The notes below the pieces were generated by a model. That model was not told where the DNA came from. It did not search any database and worked only from the letters and a program-made list of their open reading frames with translations. A DNA stretch of 5,636 nucleotides from Pseudomonadota bacterium (lineage in GTDB: Bacteria > Pseudomonadota > Gammaproteobacteria > Burkholderiales > Thiobacillaceae). This document shows, piece after piece, positions 1-5,407 of this stretch. The DNA lies in the NCBI GenBank assembly GCA_021847385.1, contig JAJZTV010000144.1, positions 1-5,636 on the forward strand, in the 5' to 3' direction. A program made the position numbers and the translations under genes. Each line of letters starts with the position of its first letter. The stretch's first letter is position 1.

Positions 1-1
1 A

Positions 2-7
2 TATTAG
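2..7 (+). promoter_or_regulatory. possible -10 box for the small RNA
   Basis: TATTAG matches the sigma-70 -10 consensus at four of six positions. It would place transcription start near base 13-16, just before the first hairpin. The matching -35 element would lie outside the window, so this is a weak call that rests mainly on the fit to the predicted RNA. A rival -10, TATAAC at 16-21, would start transcription inside the first hairpin arm. Confidence 0.22.
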
Positions 8-16
8 AGAATTCTT

Positions 17-61
17 ATAACGCTGATGTCGCACTTCTCCCCTTAGTGCCATCAGCGTTGT
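17..61 (+). other. RNA hairpin 1 with C-rich loop
   Basis: AACGCTGATG at 19-28 is the exact reverse complement of CATCAGCGTT at 50-59. The pairing extends outward by a U-G and an A-U pair (18/60 and 17/61). After a two-base bulge (29-30), GCACT (31-35) pairs with AGTGC (45-49). The loop is 36-44, UCUCCCCUU, with four consecutive C residues unpaired. At 17 pairs the hairpin is too regular to be chance and marks this stretch as transcribed structured RNA. Confidence 0.75.
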
Positions 62-65
62 CTCC

Positions 66-87
66 TCCATCCTCCTCCTTTGGTGGA
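66..87 (+). other. RNA hairpin 2 displaying an anti-SD loop
   Basis: UCCAUC (66-71) pairs with GGUGGA (82-87), giving five Watson-Crick pairs and one U-G pair. The loop is 72-81, CUCCUCCUUU. The loop contains CCUCCUUU (74-81), the same sequence as the anti-Shine-Dalgarno end of betaproteobacterial 16S rRNA as I recall it. The stem is short, so the region may breathe or be single-stranded, which would still leave the C/U-rich tract available for pairing. Confidence 0.5.
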
Positions 88-91
88 TTTC

Positions 92-122
92 AAGCCCGGT
101 CAAGTCACCGGGCTTTTTTTTT
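92..122 (+). terminator. Rho-independent terminator
   Basis: AAGCCCGGT (92-100) is followed by a six-base loop (101-106) and its exact reverse complement ACCGGGCTT (107-115), then an unbroken T run to 122. The nine-pair GC-rich stem plus T tract is a textbook intrinsic terminator on the + strand. It ends the candidate small RNA, or a transcript from a gene to the left of the window, and separates it from the gene starting at 172. Confidence 0.9.
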
Positions 123-138
123 GTACGGCTGCTCGGTT

Positions 139-144
139 TAGAAT
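139..144 (+). promoter_or_regulatory. possible -10 box for the GYF/pentapeptide gene
   Basis: TAGAAT matches the sigma-70 -10 consensus at five of six positions and lies 27 bases before the ATG at 172. This would give a start near 151 and a short leader of about 20 bases. No good -35 is present: correct spacing falls on the T tract of the preceding terminator (about 116-121). The promoter may be weak or activator-dependent. A promoter is nonetheless expected here because the strong terminator cuts off read-through from the left. Confidence 0.35.
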
Positions 145-171
145 GCGCATGTCACCCCGCTTCCGACAAAT

Positions 172-1437
172 ATGACATCGCATAATTTTTGGTATGTCCG
201 CAGAAACAACAAAGTCGTGGGCCCCTTCCCACGAGCGCAGATTCAGGAATACCTAGCGCAGGGCAAGCTCGTAAGCCGCGATGAAGTCAGCCATGATCGC
301 GAGGTATGGACCACTATAGAGCGGTGCGCGGATTTTTCCGAAGAGAAACCCGAAGTCAAATCCGTTTTGCATCGCCTCTGGTATGTGCGTAAGGACGGCA
401 AGGTCAGCGGACCTTTCCCGCAGCCGCAAATAGAAGAAAACCTGTCGCAAGGGGTACTCACGCGCAGCGACGAGATCAGCCACGATAACGCGTCCTGGAC
501 CAGCATTGAACACAGCGGGTATTTCACGCCGGATGGCGTCGCGGGCAAGCCGGCCTCGCATCATCGCTGGTATGTGCGTCGCCACAGTAAATTGATCGGC
601 CCTTTTCCTCACGCGCAGATCGCGGAATACCTGATGTTGGGCAAGCTGTCGCGCAGCGACGAGATCAGCGATGACCGGGTGGCGTGGCGCACGATTCAGG
701 ACAGCGGCTATTTCCCAGAAGGTCCAAGCCTTGTCCAGCCCGCCGAAGGCACAGACGAAGAGAACGCTTGGGAGGTAGAGCGGGCACGGGCCAAGCATCG
801 TTGGCTGGACGAGCGTCTTTATGCTGACGGCGATACTGCCCCGGGGCCGGCGGCCGCGCCGGAGGCATTCCAATCCTTACGGCACGATCATCAAGTTACG
901 CAAGCTATGATCCAGGCCGAGCGCGAACAAAAACCCAAGATCTGGCAAGGCATCGTCGCGCTCTTGGTGCTGGGTGCGATCGTTGCGGGTGTTTGGTATG
1001 GCGGCCAGGGCGAAGGGTTGGTGATCGCCCCGCCAGCGCAGCCGCTGGCACAGCCGAATTGCAGTGCCAACGGGCCGGGGGTCAATTGGACCAACTGCGT
1101 CAAAACGGGGGCCAATCTGCGCGGCGCGCAACTGAAGCAAGGCCAACTGAATTCCGCCAAGCTCGATAATGCCGATCTTAGCGGGGCGGATCTGAGCTAT
1201 GCCAGTCTCGTGCGCACGAGCCTGAGGTCGGCCAATATGGAAGGTGCCGCGCTGCGCGCGGTGGACTTCAGTGGTGCGGATCTAACCGGCGCCAATCTGG
1301 GCACCAGCGATTTGAGCTATGCGGTCTTCACCGGCGCGCTGGTCGATGGTTTGCGCCTGACGGGGGCGAGGCTCGATAAGGCGACCTGGATCGATGGCCG
1401 TATTTGTGCCGAGGGCTCGATCGGCACATGTCTATAA
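172..1437 (+). CDS. membrane protein: three GYF_2-like domains, TM helix, pentapeptide repeats
   Basis: The protein has 421 residues. Three GYF_2/DUF4339-like domains start at W7, W70 and W133, each with the pattern WYVR...GPF...QI...L..G.L...DE(I/V)S.D...W..I. A charged linker (about 182-255) follows, then one hydrophobic helix at about 257-277. After a Pro-rich stretch (286-295) comes a pentapeptide-repeat solenoid (about 312-405; A(D/N)LxG-type units such as GANLRGAQL, NADLSGADL), then a tail with DGRICAEGSIGTC. Basic residues before the helix (REQKPK, 251-256) and the lack of a signal peptide suggest the GYF domains are cytoplasmic and the solenoid periplasmic. GYF domains generally bind proline-rich peptides, and pentapeptide solenoids are usually protein-binding scaffolds. 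The cellular role is unknown. ATG 172 is the only usable start, because an in-frame TAG lies at 139 with no start codon between. No Shine-Dalgarno sequence precedes it. The end overlaps the methyltransferase gene by 10 bases. Confidence 0.9.
   Translation: MTSHNFWYVRRNNKVVGPFPRAQIQEYLAQGKLVSRDEVSHDREVWTTIERCADFSEEKPEVKSVLHRLWYVRKDGKVSGPFPQPQIEENLSQGVLTRSDEISHDNASWTSIEHSGYFTPDGVAGKPASHHRWYVRRHSKLIGPFPHAQIAEYLMLGKLSRSDEISDDRVAWRTIQDSGYFPEGPSLVQPAEGTDEENAWEVERARAKHRWLDERLYADGDTAPGPAAAPEAFQSLRHDHQVTQAMIQAEREQKPKIWQGIVALLVLGAIVAGVWYGGQGEGLVIAPPAQPLAQPNCSANGPGVNWTNCVKTGANLRGAQLKQGQLNSAKLDNADLSGADLSYASLVRTSLRSANMEGAALRAVDFSGADLTGANLGTSDLSYAVFTGALVDGLRLTGARLDKATWIDGRICAEGSIGTCL
190..714 (+). repeat. 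three tandem GYF_2-like units, exact 189-base period
   Basis: The units begin at 190, 379 and 568 (codons for W7, W70 and W133), so the period is exactly 189 bases, or 63 residues including linkers. Units 2 and 3 share the 20-base identity CGCGCAGCGACGAGATCAGC (461-480 and 650-669) and the 13-base identity CTGGTATGTGCGT (378-390 and 567-579). Unit 1 has diverged more at the base level. This indicates an internal tandem duplication, with units 2 and 3 separated later or homogenised by gene conversion. Confidence 0.85.
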
Positions 1438-2198
1438 AGTCGGTCACATCCCGCGACAACCCCGAGTTTCGACAATTACTGAGCCTGGCCGATGAGGCCA
1501 AGACCAGGCGCGAGACCGGCCTAACCTTGCTTGATGGCTGGCACTTGATCGAGGCTGCGCTGCAGGCCGGTTACCTGCCGAACAAACTGATCGCGGTCGA
1601 AGGCCAGGCCTGGCCGAGCGAGGCGCAAGGCGTGCTGCGCGAAGTCCCGCAATTGATCGTGAGCGAGGCCTTGATGCGCGCGCTATCGCCGGTCAAAAGC
1701 CCGACCGGCCTGATCGCGGTGATCGATATTCCGCAGCCTGTGCCCCAGGCATCGACATTTGCAATCCTGCTGGAAGACATCCAAGACCCCGGTAACCTCG
1801 GTGCCTTGTTGCGCACGGCCGCAGCGGCCGGGGTCCAGGCGGCGTATTTATCGGCGGGCTGCGCCGACGCATGGTCGCCCAAGGCCTTGCGCGGTGGCCA
1901 AGGCGCGCATTTTCAACTGGCTATTCATGAGCGTATGGCGTTGACCGAGGTGGCGCGGGCTTTTGCCGGCAGCGTCTACGCTGCGACGCTGGGCGCCGAA
2001 ACCAGCCTCTACCAATTGGACTTGCGGCAAGATGTCGCATTCGCATTCGGAAATGAGGGGGCCGGGCTAAGTGCGGCCTTGCGCGAGGCCTGCCGGCCCT
2101 TTTCCGTGCCGATGCCGGGCCGAGTCGAGTCGCTCAATGTCGCGGCGGCGGCGGCGATTTGCCTGTTCGAACGGGTGCGCCAGAGGCAACGCAGTTAA
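1428..2198 (+). CDS. TrmH/SpoU-family RNA 2'-O-methyltransferase
   Basis: This 256-residue protein transfers a methyl group from S-adenosylmethionine to a ribose 2'-OH in rRNA or tRNA; the exact target cannot be read from sequence. The N-terminal part (about 1-100) resembles the SpoU substrate-binding domain. The C-terminal SPOUT domain (about 111-250) has all three motifs: motif 1 DPGNLGALLRTA (N123, R129), motif 2 FGNEGAG (N209, E210) and motif 3 SLNVAAAAAICLFE (S235, N237). These fit an active, knotted SAM-binding enzyme that works as a dimer. The start is ATG 1428, because homologues begin near SIxSRDNPxF. A TTG at 1404 would add eight unlikely residues. GAGGG at 1411-1415 is a distant, weak ribosome site. 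The gene overlaps the preceding one by 10 bases, which suggests translational coupling, and it meets ppsR tail to tail. Confidence 0.9.
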   Translation: MSIKSVTSRDNPEFRQLLSLADEAKTRRETGLTLLDGWHLIEAALQAGYLPNKLIAVEGQAWPSEAQGVLREVPQLIVSEALMRALSPVKSPTGLIAVIDIPQPVPQASTFAILLEDIQDPGNLGALLRTAAAAGVQAAYLSAGCADAWSPKALRGGQGAHFQLAIHERMALTEVARAFAGSVYAATLGAETSLYQLDLRQDVAFAFGNEGAGLSAALREACRPFSVPMPGRVESLNVAAAAAICLFERVRQRQRS

Positions 2199-3010
2199 GG
2201 CAGCGAGCCGAGCGACTGTTTTAAGCGGGCAGCGATCTCTTCCACCGAGCGCTGCGTGCTATCGATCAGGGGGATGCCGCGTGCACGTAGCATGCGTTCT
2301 GCGGCATGCAATTCTTGGCGGCAATTGGCTAGGCTGGCGTAAGTGCTGCTTGGCCGGCGCTCCTCCCGAATTTGGGCCAAGCGTTCGGGCAACAAGGTCA
2401 ACCCCCGCAGTTTGGGCAGGTATTTATCCAGGCGCTGCGGCAAGGTGCTTTGTTCCAGATCCTCGGGGGTCAGCGGATCGTTGGCGACCTTAAGGCCATA
2501 TTGCATGGCCATGTAGAGCGAGGTGGGGGTCTTGCCGCTGCGCGATACGCCGACCAGGATCAAATCGGCTTGATCGTAGCGTTCGATGGCCAGGCCATCG
2601 TCGGTTGCCAGCGCGAAATTCACAGCCTCCATGCGGGCCCGATAGAGGCTGTTGTCGCGCAGGCCGTGAGCCTGTCCGAGCGCCGGCGTCGCGCTTTCGC
2701 CCAATTCGCTTTCCAATTGCGCTAGAAATAAAGAGAAGACGTCGAGCAATAAGCAGTCGGTTTGCGCCAAGCGCTGGCGCAAACGGCCATCGGTCAGGGT
2801 GGAGATGACCAGGGCCCGTTGGCCGTGCGCGCGCGTGGCGGCCTCGATGGTGCGGGCGGCATGCTCGACTTTCTCCATGTCGTCGGTGAACGGTAAACTG
2901 CGGACAGTGAAGCTATGCTCCGAAAAACGCGATAACAAGCTTTTACCAACGACCTCGGCGGTGATGCCGGTGTGGTCTGACACGAAAAAGACGGGGCGCG
3001 TAGCGCTCAT
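2195..3010 (-). CDS. ppsR: PEP synthase regulatory protein (bifunctional kinase/phosphorylase)
   Basis: This 271-residue protein belongs to the DUF299 (Kinase-PPPase) family. It inactivates phosphoenolpyruvate synthase by ADP-dependent phosphorylation of a threonine next to the catalytic histidine, and reactivates it by phosphate-dependent removal that releases pyrophosphate. Visible family signatures are VFFVSDHTGITAEVVG (7-22), HGL (115-117), DDG (137-139), the P-loop GVSRSGKTPTS (154-164), the segment ANDPLTPEDL (176-185), PERLAQIREERR (208-219) and SVEEIA near the end. Length is normal. The frame stays open upstream to 3184, but homologues start at MSATRPVFFVSDHTG, so the start is at 3010. 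It is divergent from its target gene ppsA, 26 bases away, and its stop overlaps that of the methyltransferase. At residue 178 it has Asp where E. coli has Tyr (from memory); the effect is unknown. Confidence 0.95.
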   Translation of the reverse strand: MSATRPVFFVSDHTGITAEVVGKSLLSRFSEHSFTVRSLPFTDDMEKVEHAARTIEAATRAHGQRALVISTLTDGRLRQRLAQTDCLLLDVFSLFLAQLESELGESATPALGQAHGLRDNSLYRARMEAVNFALATDDGLAIERYDQADLILVGVSRSGKTPTSLYMAMQYGLKVANDPLTPEDLEQSTLPQRLDKYLPKLRGLTLLPERLAQIREERRPSSTYASLANCRQELHAAERMLRARGIPLIDSTQRSVEEIAARLKQSLGSLP

Positions 3011-3019
3011 GAATCGAAA

Positions 3020-3029
3020 CCTGAACAGG
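3020..3029. repeat. small inverted repeat between ppsR and ppsA start codons
   Basis: CCTGAACAGG is a 4+4 inverted repeat with a two-base centre, lying in the 26-base gap between the two start codons. Each arm supplies an AGG facing one of the genes, so the repeat can be read simply as two back-to-back ribosome-binding sites. An operator role is possible but not supported by any larger symmetric element. Confidence 0.35.
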
Positions 3030-3031
3030 AG
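3027..3031 (+). promoter_or_regulatory. ribosome-binding site of ppsA
   Basis: AGGAG lies five bases before ATG 3037 and fixes this as the ppsA start. The resulting N-terminus, MDYILRFHELSMHDVDKVGGKNASLGE, aligns well with the E. coli protein. No convincing ppsA promoter is visible in the 26-base gap, so it probably lies inside the 5' end of ppsR. Confidence 0.75.
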
Positions 3032-3036
3032 CTGCG

Positions 3037-5406
3037 ATGGACTATATCTTGCGTTTTCATGAGCTGTCCATGCACGATGTGGACAAGGTGGGCGGCAAGA
3101 ATGCCTCGCTGGGCGAAATGGTCGGCCAATTGCAGAGCGAAGGCATTCGCGTGCCGGACGGTTTCGCCACCACGGCCGACGCATTCCGCGAATTTTTAGC
3201 CAAGGATGGTTTGGCCCGCCGTATCGCCGACAAGCTGCAAGGCCTGGACGTGGCCGATGTCCAAGCCTTGGCCCGTTGCGGCCTGGCCATACGCGAGATG
3301 ATCCTGGCGACCGATCTGCCCGCCGGGCTGGAAGCGGCGATCCGTGCCGCGCACCAAGAGATGGGCGCAGGGGCGGGCGATGCCGCGACCTTCGCGGTGC
3401 GCTCGTCAGCGACGGCCGAAGACCTGCCGGATGCCTCCTTCGCCGGCCAACAGGAGACCTATCTCAACATCCACGGTGCCGACAATCTGCTCGATGCGGT
3501 CAAGCGCTGCTTTGCCTCGCTCTACAACGACCGCGCCATCGCCTATCGTGTGCATCATGGCTTCGAACATAGCCATGTCGCCCTGTCGGCCGGCATCCAA
3601 CGCATGGTGCGGTCGGATACCGGAGCGGCCGGGGTGATGTTCACGCTCGATACCGAATCGGGTTTTCGCGATGTGGTGTTCATCAACGCCGCCTACGGTC
3701 TGGGCGAAACCGTGGTGCAAGGTTCGGTCAACCCGGACGAGTATTACGTGCATAAGCCCGGGCTTGCCGCCGGTAAGCGTGCGCTGGTGCGGAAGAAATT
3801 GGGCGAGAAGGCGATCCGCATGGTCTTCGCCGACGACCGGCGGGCCGATCATTCGACCCGGGTCGAGCCGGTGCCGGAGGCGGAGCGTCACAGCTTCGCC
3901 TTGAGCGAGGCCGAGGTGCTGGAACTGGCACGCTATGCCATGACCATCGAACGGCATTATGGTCGGCCGATGGACATCGAATGGGGCCGCGACGGCATCG
4001 ACGGCCAGCTCTATATCCTGCAGGCGCGGCCGGAAACGGTGGAGTCGCGTGTGGGCCAGGTGCAAGTGCGTTACCGCATGCTGGAGCAGGGGCCGGTCTT
4101 GGCCAAGGGTAGGGCGATCGGCGCCAAGATCGGGCAGGGGCGAACGCGGGTGATCCGCCATGCGGCCGACATGCATCTGGTCGAGCCGGGCGATGTGCTC
4201 GTCACCGAGATGACCGACCCGGATTGGGAGCCGGTGATGAAGCGGGCCGCGGCCATTGTGACCGACCGTGGCGGCCGTACCTGCCATGCCGCCATCGTCG
4301 CCCGTGAGTTGGGCGTGCCGGCCGTGGTCGGTGCCGGCGATGCCACGCGCACCGTGCCGGATGGCCAGGAGGCGACGGTATCGTGCGCCGAGGGCGAGGA
4401 TGGCCGGGTTTATGCCGGCAAGCTGCGTTTCGAACGCAGCGAGTTCGCCTTGCAGGCGATGCCGGAAATACCGGTCAAAATCATGATGAACGTCGGCAAT
4501 GCCGAACAAGCCTTCCATTTCGCCATGCTGCCGAACGCGGGCGTTGGGCTCGCGCGCTTGGAATTCATCATCAACAACGACATCGGTGTCCACCCCAACG
4601 CCGCACTGGATTATCCCAACGTCGACGCCAATTTACGGCAAGCATTGGAAGCGAAGTCTCAGGGCTATGGCGGGCCGGTCGAGTTCTATGTCGAGAAGTT
4701 GGCGGAGGGCATCGCCACCATCGGCGCCGCCTTCTGGCCCAAGCGGGTCATCGTCCGCCTATCCGATTTCAAGTCGAACGAATATGCCAATCTGCTCGGC
4801 GGCCACGCCTATGAGCCGACCGAGGAGAACCCGATGCTCGGCTTCCGCGGTGCCGGGCGCTATGCCCACCCGATGTTCCGGCGCGCCTTCGAGCTGGAAT
4901 GCCGGGCGATCCATCGCGTACGCGAGGACATGGGGCTGAGCAATATCGAAATCATGCTGCCCTTTGTCCGCACCTTGGCGGATGCCGATGCCGCCTTGGC
5001 CGTGCTGGCCGACAACGGCCTCAAGCGCGGCGAGCACGGACTCAAGGTGGTGATGATGTGCGAGATTCCATCCAACGTGTTGTTGGCTGACGAGTTCTTG
5101 CAGCGCTTCGACGGTTTTTCCATCGGCTCGAACGACCTGACCCAGCTGACCTTGGGCGTGGATCGGGACTCGAGTTTAGTGGCGGCCGCCTTCGACGAGC
5201 GTAACCCCGCGGTGAAGAAGCTGCTGACTGAGGCCATCGCCGCCTGCAAGCGCAACGGTAAGTACATCGGCATCTGCGGTCAGGGCCCGTCGGATCACCC
5301 CGATCTGGCGGAGTGGCTGATGGCCGAAGGCATCGACAGCCTGTCACTCAACCCCGATACGGTGGTAGCTACTTGGCTACGGCTAGCGGGGAAGGGCGCG
5401 GCTTAA
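3037..5406 (+). CDS. ppsA: phosphoenolpyruvate synthase (pyruvate, water dikinase)
   Basis: This 789-residue enzyme converts pyruvate, ATP and water to phosphoenolpyruvate, AMP and phosphate, the cytoplasmic entry step to gluconeogenesis from three-carbon substrates. The N-terminal ATP-binding domain (about 16-335) has GGKNASLGEM, FAVRSSATAEDLPDASFAGQ and GRPMDIEW. The swivelling phosphohistidine domain (about 380-455) carries TDRGGRTCHAAI with catalytic His417. The C-terminal TIM barrel (about 475-785) has GVGLARLEFI, LSDFKSNEYANLLGG, NPMLGFRGAGRY, SIGSNDLTQL and GICGQGPSDH, with Cys747 as the expected proton donor. Length matches the family (E. coli about 792) and nothing appears missing. 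Thr415, two residues before His417, is the residue the PpsR family phosphorylates, so control by the divergent ppsR gene is expected. The stop is one base from the stop of the next, convergent gene, and no terminator hairpin with a T run is visible between them. Confidence 0.98.
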   Translation: MDYILRFHELSMHDVDKVGGKNASLGEMVGQLQSEGIRVPDGFATTADAFREFLAKDGLARRIADKLQGLDVADVQALARCGLAIREMILATDLPAGLEAAIRAAHQEMGAGAGDAATFAVRSSATAEDLPDASFAGQQETYLNIHGADNLLDAVKRCFASLYNDRAIAYRVHHGFEHSHVALSAGIQRMVRSDTGAAGVMFTLDTESGFRDVVFINAAYGLGETVVQGSVNPDEYYVHKPGLAAGKRALVRKKLGEKAIRMVFADDRRADHSTRVEPVPEAERHSFALSEAEVLELARYAMTIERHYGRPMDIEWGRDGIDGQLYILQARPETVESRVGQVQVRYRMLEQGPVLAKGRAIGAKIGQGRTRVIRHAADMHLVEPGDVLVTEMTDPDWEPVMKRAAAIVTDRGGRTCHAAIVARELGVPAVVGAGDATRTVPDGQEATVSCAEGEDGRVYAGKLRFERSEFALQAMPEIPVKIMMNVGNAEQAFHFAMLPNAGVGLARLEFIINNDIGVHPNAALDYPNVDANLRQALEAKSQGYGGPVEFYVEKLAEGIATIGAAFWPKRVIVRLSDFKSNEYANLLGGHAYEPTEENPMLGFRGAGRYAHPMFRRAFELECRAIHRVREDMGLSNIEIMLPFVRTLADADAALAVLADNGLKRGEHGLKVVMMCEIPSNVLLADEFLQRFDGFSIGSNDLTQLTLGVDRDSSLVAAAFDERNPAVKKLLTEAIAACKRNGKYIGICGQGPSDHPDLAEWLMAEGIDSLSLNPDTVVATWLRLAGKGAA

Positions 5407-5407
5407 G

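Larger units (their letters stand above)
14..122 (+). ncRNA. candidate small regulatory RNA with C-rich anti-Shine-Dalgarno loops
   Basis: The segment folds by eye into three consecutive hairpins and has no credible reading frame. Hairpin 1 (17-61) has a nine-base loop, UCUCCCCUU. Hairpin 2 (66-87) has a ten-base loop, CUCCUCCUUU. Hairpin 3 (92-115) is followed by a U run and is a Rho-independent terminator. The motif CUCCUCC occurs twice (62-68 and 72-78). Known bacterial small RNAs that expose C/U-rich loops and end in such a terminator repress mRNAs by pairing with Shine-Dalgarno sequences; examples are the Neisseria sibling RNAs, alphaproteobacterial CcsR/alpha-r14 RNAs, RsaE and LhrC. 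That this RNA acts the same way, possibly with Hfq on the U tail, is inference. The 5' end is estimated. It could instead be the 3' UTR of a gene to the left, or a leader/attenuator of the gene at 172. Confidence 0.5.

Noticed and set aside
253..873. 206-codon minus-strand frame opposite the GYF repeats
   Set aside because: Its repeated look only mirrors the tandem GYF units on the other strand, and it has no domain or ribosome site of its own.
1404..1427. TTG start for the methyltransferase
   Set aside because: It would add eight residues unlike homologues and has no ribosome site; ATG 1428 fits the family.
2199..2235. possible terminator with TTTT after the methyltransferase
   Set aside because: No stem of useful length precedes the TTTT, and the region is ppsR coding sequence.
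2976..3006. CTGACA and TAGCGC as a ppsA promoter
   Set aside because: The -35-like element is fair, but the -10-like hexamer matches too poorly to be annotated.
3011..3184. 58-codon N-terminal extension of ppsR
   Set aside because: The frame is open, but it crosses into ppsA coding sequence, is Arg/Pro-rich and is absent from the family. The family start is at 3010.
3406..4593. 395-codon open frame on the minus strand inside ppsA
   Set aside because: It is opposite a highly conserved enzyme gene. It looks like a codon-bias shadow in GC-rich DNA, with a His/Arg/Gly-rich composition and no recognisable domain.
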